Shown: positions 1-6,742, counted from the stretch's first letter. The stretch is DNA of 6,770 nt from Balneolaceae bacterium (GCA_007126675.1 SLAU01000268.1:1-6770), one strand, 5' to 3'. A program made the numbers and translations. The notes: generated by a model from the letters alone, not told the origin.

Positions 1-1064
1 CCATCTTCGCAGGCGATATAGCAAAGCTCACACCCAATACATTTTTCCTCGTCAATTTCGGCAATAACTTTGTGCTTCAGGTTCAGGTCCTTCCATTCTT
101 TTACATTTGGCAGTGCTTTACCTTTAAAGTCATAAATCGTTTCATAACCTTTATCGTCCATGAACTGCCGCAGCCCGGCTTCTATCTCCCGTACAATGCC
201 GAACCCGTAATGCATAACGGCAGTGCAAACTTGTACTGAACCGCAGCCCAACAGGATATACTCCACTACATCTCTCCAGTTTTCAATGCCACCGATACCG
301 CTGATTGGTGTATCTTTTGTGATAGGATCCTGAGCCAGGTCTTTAACCATATTCAGTGCAATCGGTTTTACGGCAGGGCCGCAATAACCGCCGTTGGTCC
401 CCTCCCCATCCACTTCAGGATAGGGAGCATAGTTGTCAAGATTGATACCCACAATGCTTTTGAATGTGTTCACCAAAGAAATCGCATCGGTTCCGCCCTC
501 TACAGAAGCGCGCCCCGGATCAATGATATGAGTAATATTCGGAGATAATTTTGTGATAACCGGTACAGTTGCTGCTTCCATTACCCACTCAACAATGGTT
601 TTAAGCACGTTTGGTTCCTGACCTACTGCCGAACCCATACCGCGTTCACACATACCGTGCGGGCAACCAAAGTTCAGCTCCAGTCCGTCAGCCCCGGCGT
701 TTTCACAATCTTTGATGATCTGATGCCACTGTTCCTTGCTCTCCACCATAAGCGAAGCAATTACTGCATGATCCGGAAAGTACTTTTTCACTTCTTCAAT
801 TTCGCGCAGGTTGTCGGCGAGCGGACGGTCGGTAATCAGCTCAATATTATTAAAACCCGCCATTCGGGTGTCACGATAATCAATAGAGCCGTACCGACTG
901 GAAGTGTTTACAACCGGAACGCCCAGTGTTTTCCAAACAGCGCCGCCCCATCCGGCATCAAACGCTTTCATTACCTGGTAGCCCGAATTAGTTGGCGGAG
1001 CCGAAGCCAGCCAAAAAGGGTTAGGAGCTTTAATTCCTGCAAAGTTGATCGATAAATCTGCCAT
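1..1064 (-). CDS. preA: Dihydropyrimidine dehydrogenase subunit PreA (partial, C-terminus off the window)
   Basis: This is the FMN- and Fe-S-containing subunit that reduces uracil or thymine to the 5,6-dihydro form, using electrons passed from PreT. I translated 354 full codons from the ATG at 1064-1062; the frame is open to the window edge. The body is a dihydroorotate-dehydrogenase-like TIM barrel. Visible features are Lys45 in WKTLG, the active-site motif NFGCPHGM at 131-138 with catalytic Cys134 (Cys671 of mammalian DPD), Lys172 in TKLSPN, Asn199-Thr200 in LVNTFKS, and the phosphate-binding SGIGGI at 255-260. A ferredoxin-type motif follows: C342, C345, C348 and C352. A second 4Fe-4S motif is expected in the missing tail, since relatives run to about 410-430 residues. 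Two differences from mammalian DPD stand out: Gly133 replaces Ser670, and an extra Cys139 lies in the mobile loop. No Shine-Dalgarno sequence precedes the ATG. The gene lies 115 nt downstream of preT, beyond a strong hairpin. Confidence 0.95.
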   Translation of the reverse strand, partial: MADLSINFAGIKAPNPFWLASAPPTNSGYQVMKAFDAGWGGAVWKTLGVPVVNTSSRYGSIDYRDTRMAGFNNIELITDRPLADNLREIEEVKKYFPDHAVIASLMVESKEQWHQIIKDCENAGADGLELNFGCPHGMCERGMGSAVGQEPNVLKTIVEWVMEAATVPVITKLSPNITHIIDPGRASVEGGTDAISLVNTFKSIVGINLDNYAPYPEVDGEGTNGGYCGPAVKPIALNMVKDLAQDPITKDTPISGIGGIENWRDVVEYILLGCGSVQVCTAVMHYGFGIVREIEAGLRQFMDDKGYETIYDFKGKALPNVKEWKDLNLKHKVIAEIDEEKCIGCELCYIACED

Positions 1065-1111
1065 AATTCAAGGGTGTTTTTCTTTTAAAAAAATAGTTTT
1101 AATCGGCGAAT

Positions 1112-1174
1112 GTTACGGGTTACGAGTTGCGGGTTAAGTGTATAACAACCCGCAACTCGTAACCCGTAACCCGT
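1112..1174. repeat. Perfect 24-bp inverted repeat built from a 7-bp tandem unit, between preT and preA
   Basis: The left arm is 1112-1135 and the right arm 1147-1170. They are exact reverse complements across 24 bp, with an 11-nt loop (aagtgtataac, 1136-1146). Each arm is made of tandem heptamers of the form AAC(C/T)CG(C/T). On the right side four consecutive units can be read: 1147-1153, 1154-1160, 1161-1167 and 1168-1174. As RNA the arms would form a very stable hairpin just after the preT stop codon. On the reverse strand a run of seven T follows (1093-1087), but it starts 18 nt beyond the stem. This is therefore not a canonical intrinsic terminator, and preA must still be expressed to make a working enzyme. 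Heptamer-based repeats of this look occur in Bacteroidota-type genomes (from memory). Roles in mRNA processing or attenuation are inference. Confidence 0.9.
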
Positions 1175-1179
1175 CCCGT

Positions 1180-2505
1180 CTAAGCATTTAACCACTGCTC
1201 AATTCCACGTGCTGCCGCCTTACCATCATGCGCGCCATCTACTACTTCAGCGCCGCCGTTAACCGCATCTCCGCCGGCAAAGTATTTTGGATTTTTAGTT
1301 TGGAATGTTTCCTCGTCTACCACAATGCGTGTCATTTCATCCACTTCCAGGCCGTCAATCATCTCAAAAAGTCCGCCAAGTTTGGCCTGACCTGTTGCTT
1401 TTATCACCAGATCACATTCAATAACAAACTGACTTCCTTCAATATATTCCAGCTTTCCGTTTCTGTTTTCAGTTCTGATAAATTTGACACCTGTGGCTTC
1501 TCCATTCCCTGTAATTTCAATTGGCTGCACATTGAACATGCCTCTTGCCCCGGAGCTTCGCGCCATTTCATATTCAAAATCATATCCGCCCATTTCATCA
1601 CGCGAACGCCTGTAAGCCAGTATTACATCTTTAGCACCCATACGTGATGTTTCGGAAGCAGCATCCATCGCGGTATTTCCGCCGCCAATAACAATAACAC
1701 GATCTGGAACATGAACTTTGTGCTGTATCATACGCAGTTCTTCAATAAACTCTACTGCACCAACCACACCCTTTTTATCGATTCCCGGAATGTTGAGTCG
1801 CGCAGTTGGGCCGATTCCCACCCCTAGAAATATGGCGTCATATTTTTCTTCGAGTTCTTTCAGTTGATCTTTTTTAGTAATGGGTTTGTTGTAGTGGATG
1901 TTAAATTTGAGTTGATCCTGTAAGTAATCTATTTCATCCAATACTTCCTGATTAGTGATTTTATAGGGAGCAGTTCCGTAGATTGTAAGCCCGGAGGGTT
2001 TTTCTTTTGCTTCAAAAATATCTACAGTATAGCCCATTGTTCTGAGTTCACAAGCACAGGAGATGCCCGATGGGCCTGCACCGATAATGGCAACTTTCCG
2101 GCCATTGTCCGGTCCCGGTTTATATAGTTGTTTGCCATTTTTAATCACCTTATCGGTGGCGTAGTTTTGGAGCCGCCCGATTTCGATAGGTTTTACTCCC
2201 TGGTGATTGTATACGCAGGCACCTTCGCATAAAACTCCGGTAGGACATATTTTTCCACAAGCGTTCCCAAACCAGTTTTGATCGAAGATTGTTTTTGCCG
2301 CTCCTTCAACATTCCCCGTGTGGATCTGCCTGATGAACAACGGGATATCAATCTCCGTAGGACATGCGGTTACACAGGGCGCATCATAACAAAACAGACA
2401 GCGTGAACTTTCATAAAACGCTTCCGTCTTATTCATCAGCGGCTTCTTCTGCGCAAAATTCTCGTGAAACTCTTCGTTGGTTTTGGGTCGTTTATAATCT
2501 GCCAT
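1180..2505 (-). CDS. preT: Dihydropyrimidine dehydrogenase subunit PreT (NAD(P)H- and FAD-binding, Fe-S)
   Basis: This 441-residue flavoprotein takes electrons from NAD(P)H and passes them to PreA; it corresponds to the N-terminal half of mammalian DPD. The N-terminal Fe-S domain has C36, C39, C44, C48 and then C83, C87, C93, C97. These align with pig DPD at a constant offset of 43. Gln113 in GRLQNYA falls exactly where DPD uses Gln156 as an unusual cluster ligand. The FAD Rossmann motif GAGPSG is at 142-147, the NAD(P) motif GGGNTAMD at 274-281 and the C-terminal flavin motif YFAGGDAVNGG at 408-418. The YRRSR stretch at 298-302 could contact a cofactor phosphate, but NADH versus NADPH cannot be decided here. 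I chose the start at 2505 because MADYKRPK begins the family-like sequence. An in-frame ATG at 2565 would add 20 residues encoded by an intergenic repeat. There is no Shine-Dalgarno sequence. The TAG stop is immediately followed by a hairpin. Confidence 0.96.
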   Translation of the reverse strand: MADYKRPKTNEEFHENFAQKKPLMNKTEAFYESSRCLFCYDAPCVTACPTEIDIPLFIRQIHTGNVEGAAKTIFDQNWFGNACGKICPTGVLCEGACVYNHQGVKPIEIGRLQNYATDKVIKNGKQLYKPGPDNGRKVAIIGAGPSGISCACELRTMGYTVDIFEAKEKPSGLTIYGTAPYKITNQEVLDEIDYLQDQLKFNIHYNKPITKKDQLKELEEKYDAIFLGVGIGPTARLNIPGIDKKGVVGAVEFIEELRMIQHKVHVPDRVIVIGGGNTAMDAASETSRMGAKDVILAYRRSRDEMGGYDFEYEMARSSGARGMFNVQPIEITGNGEATGVKFIRTENRNGKLEYIEGSQFVIECDLVIKATGQAKLGGLFEMIDGLEVDEMTRIVVDEETFQTKNPKYFAGGDAVNGGAEVVDGAHDGKAAARGIEQWLNA

Positions 2506-2525
2506 AAGTAATTTATTTCTGTGTA

Positions 2526-2616
2526 TGATGGAACACTGAAGAACACGGATCAAGCGGATGATCACCGATAAAAATTATCCGTGATCATCCGAATAATCAG
2601 CTAAATCCGTGTTCTA
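2526..2616. repeat. Intergenic palindromic repeat, copy 1
   Basis: This element of about 90 bp fills most of the gap between preT and the beta-ureidopropionase gene. Its outer arms, gaacacggat at 2541-2550 and atccgtgttc at 2605-2614, are perfect complements. Inner arms 2555-2571 and 2575-2591 pair over 17 bp with one mismatch around an AAA loop. A further gaacac begins at 2531, giving a short direct repeat at the left end. A diverged second copy lies at 3503-3598. The right end contains the TAG stop codon of the beta-ureidopropionase gene (2616-2614). The layout resembles REP/BIME- or MITE-like intergenic repeats; I see no transposase. It has no T-tract, so termination is unlikely. mRNA stabilisation or tuning of downstream expression is only inferred. 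Confidence 0.85.
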
Positions 2617-3480
2617 TAGTTCTGTGAGTTTATCGTAAGTTTCCGGCCGCCGATCACGATAAAATTGCCATGTGGACCGAACTTCATCTATCATGTCCAG
2701 ATCAAATTCGGCGATTAGCAGCTCGTCTTCATCTTCAGAAGCTTCGGCAAACACCTGACCTTTTGGGTCCACGAAATATGATGTACCGTAAAAACGGCCC
2801 AGATCCCATGGTTTCTCTTCGCCTACGCGGTTTATGCAACCCATAAAATATCCGTTTGCAGCTGCATGGGCAGGTTGCTCCAGTTTCCAGAGATACTGAG
2901 AGAGTCCGGCTACAGTTGCTGAAGGATTATACACAATCTCAGCTCCATTCAGCCCGAGAATTCGTGCTCCGTCGGGGAAATGACGGTCGTAGCAGATGTA
3001 AACTCCGACTTTAGCATATTTGGTTTGAAAAACAGGATAACCGAGATTGCCCGGCTTAAAGAAGAATTTCTCCCAAAATCCGGTGGTATGAGGGATATGC
3101 ATTTTCCGGTATTTACCCAGATACTCGCCATCGGCATCAATCACGGCAGCCGTATTATAGAATACACCTGCCTGCTCTTTCTCGTAAATCGGCACGATCA
3201 TTACCATCTGGTATTTTTTAGCGTACTCCTGCATCATTTCCACGGTAGGTCCGGGCACCGGCTCGGCTGATGCATACCATTTCTTATCCTGCCCCGGACA
3301 AAAATAGGGAGTGTTAAAAATTTCCTGCAGGCAAAGAATTTGTACTCCTTTCTTCCCCGCTTCCTCGATATACGGAATATGTTTCTCCGTCATCGCCTTC
3401 ATTATTTCTTCGATTGATCCTTCACCTTCCGTCATCGGAAGGCTCATCTGTATAAGGCCTGACTTTACTTTTCTTGGCAT
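2614..3480 (-). CDS. Beta-ureidopropionase (N-carbamoyl-beta-alanine amidohydrolase), nitrilase superfamily
   Basis: This enzyme hydrolyses N-carbamoyl-beta-alanine (or N-carbamoyl-beta-aminoisobutyrate) to the beta-amino acid, CO2 and ammonia, the last step of the reductive pathway. The 288-residue protein is a single cytoplasmic C-N hydrolase domain. The catalytic triad is Glu53 (LQEIFNTPYF), Lys126 (YRKMHIP) and Cys163 (YICYDRHFPD); a supporting Glu is likely at 137 (FWEKFF). The C-terminal half carries NPSAT at 185-189, an LWKLEQ helix at 198-202, INRVGEE at 216-222 and WQFYRDRRPE at 271-280. These resemble eukaryotic UPB1 more than plain nitrilases. N-carbamoylputrescine amidase is a close relative and the main alternative, but the position between dihydropyrimidinase and PreT/PreA favours the pyrimidine role. 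Many bacteria use an unrelated metal-dependent M20-type amidase for this step. The start at 3480 has an A/T-rich leader and no Shine-Dalgarno sequence. The stop codon lies at the edge of repeat copy 1. Confidence 0.92.
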   Translation of the reverse strand: MPRKVKSGLIQMSLPMTEGEGSIEEIMKAMTEKHIPYIEEAGKKGVQILCLQEIFNTPYFCPGQDKKWYASAEPVPGPTVEMMQEYAKKYQMVMIVPIYEKEQAGVFYNTAAVIDADGEYLGKYRKMHIPHTTGFWEKFFFKPGNLGYPVFQTKYAKVGVYICYDRHFPDGARILGLNGAEIVYNPSATVAGLSQYLWKLEQPAHAAANGYFMGCINRVGEEKPWDLGRFYGTSYFVDPKGQVFAEASEDEDELLIAEFDLDMIDEVRSTWQFYRDRRPETYDKLTEL

Positions 3481-3502
3481 GAAAATACATTTTTAGTTAA
3501 TA

Positions 3503-3598
3503 ATTATGGAACGCTGAGGAACGCCGATTGTGCTGATCATCCCCGGTATAAATGAGTTATCCGCGATCATCTGCAATATCCGCTTAATCCGCGTTCTA
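3503..3598. repeat. Intergenic palindromic repeat, copy 2 (diverged)
   Basis: This is a second member of the element at 2526-2616, in the same orientation. Shared landmarks are ggaacgctgaggaacgccga at 3508-3527 (copy 1 has ggaacactgaagaacacgga), ttatccgcgatcatctg at 3556-3572 (copy 1 has ttatccgtgatcatccg), and atccgcgttcta at its right end. The outer arms 3519-3528 and 3587-3596 pair with one mismatch. The inner stem is more eroded than in copy 1, and the central part carries a few extra bases. The right end contains the TAG stop of the dihydropyrimidinase gene (3598-3596). The two copies differ at many positions, so this is not a recent local duplication. Confidence 0.82.
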
Positions 3599-4978
3599 AA
3601 TGATATATGATGTTTTACCGCGCTTCACAAATTGTCCGCTTCCGGGTTCAAGATGGCACTCGCCATTCTCGATAGCGGTTTGCCCGCGCAGAAATACAGT
3701 TTCGGTTTTTCCGGTTACTTTCCATCCTTCATAACTCGAGTAGTCAACGTTCATATGGTGTGTATCTTTCGAAATAGTGTGTTTTTTGTCCGGATCAAAT
3801 ACCACAACATCCGCATCTGAACCAATGGCGATGGTTCCTTTTTTCGGATACATACCGAATATTTTTGCAGGGTTTGTGGCGGTTACTTCAACAAATTTAC
3901 TAAGTGAGATTCGTCCCTTCTTAACACCTTCTGAATATAACAACTCCATTCTGTGCTCTATGGCAGGATGGCCGTTCGGAATTTTTGAAAAATCATCTTT
4001 GCCCATCAGTTTCTGTTCCCAGGTAAACGGGCAATGGTCGGTTCCCACCACATTTACCAGGTTTTGCTGAAGTCCGGCCCACAGGGCTTTCTGGTCTTTT
4101 TTCTCGCGGGTCGGCGGGCTCATTACCCACTTTGCACCTTCAAAATCTTCTTCATATACGGAGGCATCAACAAGCAAGTACTGCGGACATGTTTCCACAA
4201 ACACTTTCTGATTTCGGAGGCCGGCACGGCGTACTGCATTCAGGGCACCCTCGCAGGTAAGGTGTACAATATATCCGGGACAGCCGGTATAGTGAAGCAT
4301 ATCGGTAAACCGTGCGCTGGCTTCTGCTTCGGTCACTTCGGGCTGGGACAGGTAGTGATACAAAGGCGATAGTTTACCTTCGGCTCGGTGTTTGGCAATC
4401 AGCGAGTCGATCACATCACCGTTTGTAGCGTGTACGGTAATCAACCCGCCATGCTTTTTCAGCACTTTCATCAGCTGCACCATCTGGCCGTCATCAATCA
4501 TCAATGCACCTTTGTATGCCATAAAAGTTTTGAACGATGTGATGCCTTCTTCCTCAATAAACTCCACAACTTCTTTGGCCACATCATCATTAAAATCGGT
4601 TACTGCCATGTGATAAGAGTAATCGCCAATTGCCTTCCCTTCCGATTTTTTCTGCCAGGTTTTCAGAGCATTACGCAGGGAGTCGCCCTGTGTTTGCAGA
4701 ATAAAATCGATCACTGTAGTAGTACCGCCAAAAAGGGCTGCCCGTGTTCCGGTTTCATAATCATCGCTCGAAAACGTGCCCATAAACGGCATATCAAGGT
4801 GAACGTGCGGATCAATTCCTCCGGGGAAAACAAGCTTGCCGGTGGCATCAACTTCCTTATCTGCTTTTTGCGGCAGGTTTGCCCCAATCGCGGCTATTTT
4901 ATCATCCTCTATGTAGAGATCAGCAATATAATCTTCGGCTGCAGTTACGATTCTTCCGTTTTTGATCAGTACTGACAT
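3596..4978 (-). CDS. hydA: Dihydropyrimidinase / D-hydantoinase
   Basis: This zinc-dependent amidohydrolase opens dihydrouracil to N-carbamoyl-beta-alanine and dihydrothymine to N-carbamoyl-beta-aminoisobutyrate. The 460-residue protein has the full two-metal site: His58 and His60 (DPHVHLD), Lys150 (SFKTFMAYKG), expected to be carboxylated and bridging the metals, His183 (TVHATNGD), His239 (YIVHLTC) and Asp314 (VGTDHCPF). Tyr155, Ser287 (MSPPTR) and Asn335 (IPNGHPAIEH) occupy the substrate-binding positions known from bacterial D-hydantoinases. Length is usual for the family (about 460-500). Hydantoinase activity on other cyclic ureides is possible, but PreT, PreA and beta-ureidopropionase next door make dihydropyrimidines the natural substrate. 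The start at 4978 is 18 nt after the transporter stop, so the two are almost certainly co-transcribed; there is no Shine-Dalgarno sequence. The TAG stop overlaps the end of repeat copy 2. Confidence 0.95.
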   Translation of the reverse strand: MSVLIKNGRIVTAAEDYIADLYIEDDKIAAIGANLPQKADKEVDATGKLVFPGGIDPHVHLDMPFMGTFSSDDYETGTRAALFGGTTTVIDFILQTQGDSLRNALKTWQKKSEGKAIGDYSYHMAVTDFNDDVAKEVVEFIEEEGITSFKTFMAYKGALMIDDGQMVQLMKVLKKHGGLITVHATNGDVIDSLIAKHRAEGKLSPLYHYLSQPEVTEAEASARFTDMLHYTGCPGYIVHLTCEGALNAVRRAGLRNQKVFVETCPQYLLVDASVYEEDFEGAKWVMSPPTREKKDQKALWAGLQQNLVNVVGTDHCPFTWEQKLMGKDDFSKIPNGHPAIEHRMELLYSEGVKKGRISLSKFVEVTATNPAKIFGMYPKKGTIAIGSDADVVVFDPDKKHTISKDTHHMNVDYSSYEGWKVTGKTETVFLRGQTAIENGECHLEPGSGQFVKRGKTSYII

Positions 4979-4996
4979 GGTTTTATTGATTAGTTT

Positions 4997-6742
4997 TTAA
5001 GCAGTTTTATTATCGGTTACTTCTGTTGGCCTGATTGGCGCATCATCCATCAGGTAATAATACAACACAAACGCCACTCCAAATCCTGTAAACCAGGATA
5101 AACTATATAGAAAACTCAGCGATGGAATCCAAAAACCTACTAATGCAACAAGTACACCTGCAGCAAGCGCGTACATTGCAGCTTTGTTAAAACCGGATCC
5201 TCCAAATGCATACATTCCATTGGGTTTGTAAAGATCGAAAAGAGCAAGTTCCTTTTTTCGAATGAGAAAATAATCACACAAAAGTATACCCAGTACCGGC
5301 CCCAGCAATCCGCTGACAAATACGAGGATTGATGACAGATCATCCATCAGCCACCAAGGACAGGTGGCTATTGCAATAATACCCGCAATGACTCCGCCAA
5401 CCCGGAAGTTGATTTTTTGTGGCAGGATATTTGAGATGGCATTTGCCGGTGCAATCACATTTGCTGCAATATTGGTACTGAGTGTGGCAATGATTAATGC
5501 GATTTGAGCAAACACCACTACAACAGGATCCTGAAACCGGGCTACGAGGGATACAGGATCCCACGGAGTATCTTCAACTATAAGAATATCTTTAAATGAA
5601 ACAACAGCGGCACTTGTAACAAAAATTGCTACAAATGAGAAAAAGGTCATTGTTGTTGGCAGGCCGAGAAACTGGCCTTTAATCTGATCAGATTGATTTT
5701 TTGAGAGGCGTGTAATATCAGCAATACTGATTGCCATTGTGGCCCAGAATCCTACCATGGCGGTAAACCAAATCAGGTACATATAGACAGACGGTTGTTC
5801 GTCATTAAATATTTCGGGGAGAACCGATAACATGCTCGAAAGAGCTTCTTCAACACGAAACTGAACCAGGACAGGTTCAATGCCCGTACTGTATAGCTCT
5901 GAATAGGGAATATCAACGCTAAATGATTCCGAAGTAACATCCATCCATCCAAGTTCTTCGATTCCATCTTCGGTTGGAATCCAGATGTTCATTTCCGAGG
6001 CCTTTGGGTTACCTTCGATGTCTGTTACAAGGCTGATTGAAAGAGTGTAATCATCAGAGTTAGTTTCCGGAGCTTGTAATGTAGCCGTGTTCATCTGAAG
6101 CTGCCGTCCCTGTTCAAGCACTCCGGAAAAACTTCCGGCATTATTGTAACCCCAGCCTATAAGCACCAAACCAATCAGCAGCAGAATCGGTGCGGAATAA
6201 TTTTCGAGCCATTTTATCGATTCGGTACCGCGCCAGATGAAATAGATATTCATTACCCAAAAAACTCCAAACCCGATAAACTTACCAACATCGAGGCCGA
6301 CGGTACCGGTTTGCCCGGTAATTACATTCCAGATGGAATAAAGGGCAAGTCCGCCGATCCAGGTCTGTATGCCAAACCACCCGCAGGCTATAATTCCCCG
6401 TACAAGCGCTGCGATATGAACACCGTGTGTGCCAAAACTTGACCGGCCAAATACAGGAAATGGAATTCCATATTTCACACCGGCGTGTCCACTCAATACC
6501 ATGGGAATGGTAATCACCAGGTTGGCCAGTGCAATGATCAGCAGGGAAGCCTCCCAGCTTAACCCTGAGCGTATCATATTTGAGGCAAGAAGATAAGTGG
6601 GAATACACACCGCCATACCGATCCAAATTGCAGTCATATCCCACATCGACCAGGTGCGGTCTTCATGGGCAAGAGGAGCCATGTCCTCACCACTTAGCGG
6701 CGAGTGTTCAAGCTCCGGTGGCAATCTGAGTTTTTTACTCAT
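4997..6742 (-). CDS. NCS1-family nucleobase:cation symporter with an extra TM5-TM6 loop domain
   Basis: This inner-membrane transporter probably imports uracil and/or thymine, or a related ring such as dihydropyrimidine or hydantoin. The 581-residue protein shows 12 likely membrane segments, roughly at 37-54, 65-84, 109-140, 154-170, 182-200, 318-340, 363-383, 406-436, 447-461, 470-493, 521-538 and 546-564. Family motifs are GMAVCIPTY at 42-50, GWFGIQTW at 121-128 (Trp122 and Gln126 match Mhp1 Trp117 and Gln121), MVGFWAT at 329-335 and LSTNIAANVIAPAN at 421-434. Ala419, Ser422, Thr423 and Asn428 have the spacing of the Mhp1 sodium-site and ligand residues Ala309, Ser312, Thr313 and Asn318. 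Relatives are usually about 480-500 residues; the excess lies between TM5 and TM6. Exact substrate is not readable from sequence. It appears to lead the cluster. Only 28 nt precede the ATG, with no Shine-Dalgarno sequence or recognisable promoter, so the operon start cannot be judged. Confidence 0.93.
   Translation of the reverse strand: MSKKLRLPPELEHSPLSGEDMAPLAHEDRTWSMWDMTAIWIGMAVCIPTYLLASNMIRSGLSWEASLLIIALANLVITIPMVLSGHAGVKYGIPFPVFGRSSFGTHGVHIAALVRGIIACGWFGIQTWIGGLALYSIWNVITGQTGTVGLDVGKFIGFGVFWVMNIYFIWRGTESIKWLENYSAPILLLIGLVLIGWGYNNAGSFSGVLEQGRQLQMNTATLQAPETNSDDYTLSISLVTDIEGNPKASEMNIWIPTEDGIEELGWMDVTSESFSVDIPYSELYSTGIEPVLVQFRVEEALSSMLSVLPEIFNDEQPSVYMYLIWFTAMVGFWATMAISIADITRLSKNQSDQIKGQFLGLPTTMTFFSFVAIFVTSAAVVSFKDILIVEDTPWDPVSLVARFQDPVVVVFAQIALIIATLSTNIAANVIAPANAISNILPQKINFRVGGVIAGIIAIATCPWWLMDDLSSILVFVSGLLGPVLGILLCDYFLIRKKELALFDLYKPNGMYAFGGSGFNKAAMYALAAGVLVALVGFWIPSLSFLYSLSWFTGFGVAFVLYYYLMDDAPIRPTEVTDNKTA
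5795..6130 (-). other. Acidic, probably beta-rich insert in the transporter's TM5-TM6 loop
   Basis: Residues 205-316 of the transporter separate TM5 from TM6, where relatives have only a short linker. From residue 210 to 316 I count 21 Asp/Glu and 3 Lys/Arg. Alternating hydrophobic stretches, such as DYTLSISLVTDIE (231-243), SEMNIWIP (249-256), SFSVDIPYSEL (273-283) and PVLVQFRVEE (290-299), suggest beta strands. A short amphipathic helix may follow at 299-311. If the protein has the Mhp1 topology (N-terminus inside), this loop is periplasmic. The reading frame continues through it into intact TM6 motifs, so it is not a frameshift artefact. I do not recognise the domain. Confidence 0.75.

Noticed and set aside
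1065..1111. Possible promoter for preA in the A/T-rich leader (CTATTTTTTTAAAAG on the reverse strand)
   Set aside because: It partly resembles the Bacteroidota TAnnTTTG -7 box but lacks the final G, and I see no -33 TTG element at a suitable distance. Such matches are expected by chance in A/T-rich sequence.
1085..1170. Intrinsic terminator after preT
   Set aside because: The hairpin is strong, but the T7 run starts 18 nt past the stem and is followed closely by preA. A canonical terminator has the T-run directly at the stem base.
1147..1174. CRISPR-like or telomere-like tandem repeat
   Set aside because: The heptamers are contiguous with no unique spacers, few in number and mirrored into a hairpin. 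No cas gene or chromosome end is suggested.
2506..2565. Upstream in-frame ATG giving PreT 20 extra residues
   Set aside because: The extension is encoded by repeat copy 1, has a composition unlike the protein, and family similarity begins near MADYKRPK at 2505.
4388..4975. 195-codon plus-strand open frame, and the other plus-strand frames
   Set aside because: All lie antisense to genes with complete catalytic motifs. Their translations are Cys/His/Phe-rich, typical of reverse-complement shadows, and show no family motifs.
5795..6130. Frameshift, gene fusion by assembly error, or inserted mobile element in the transporter
   Set aside because: One frame runs through without a stop, the downstream TM6 motifs are in phase, and no inverted repeats or duplications bound the segment.
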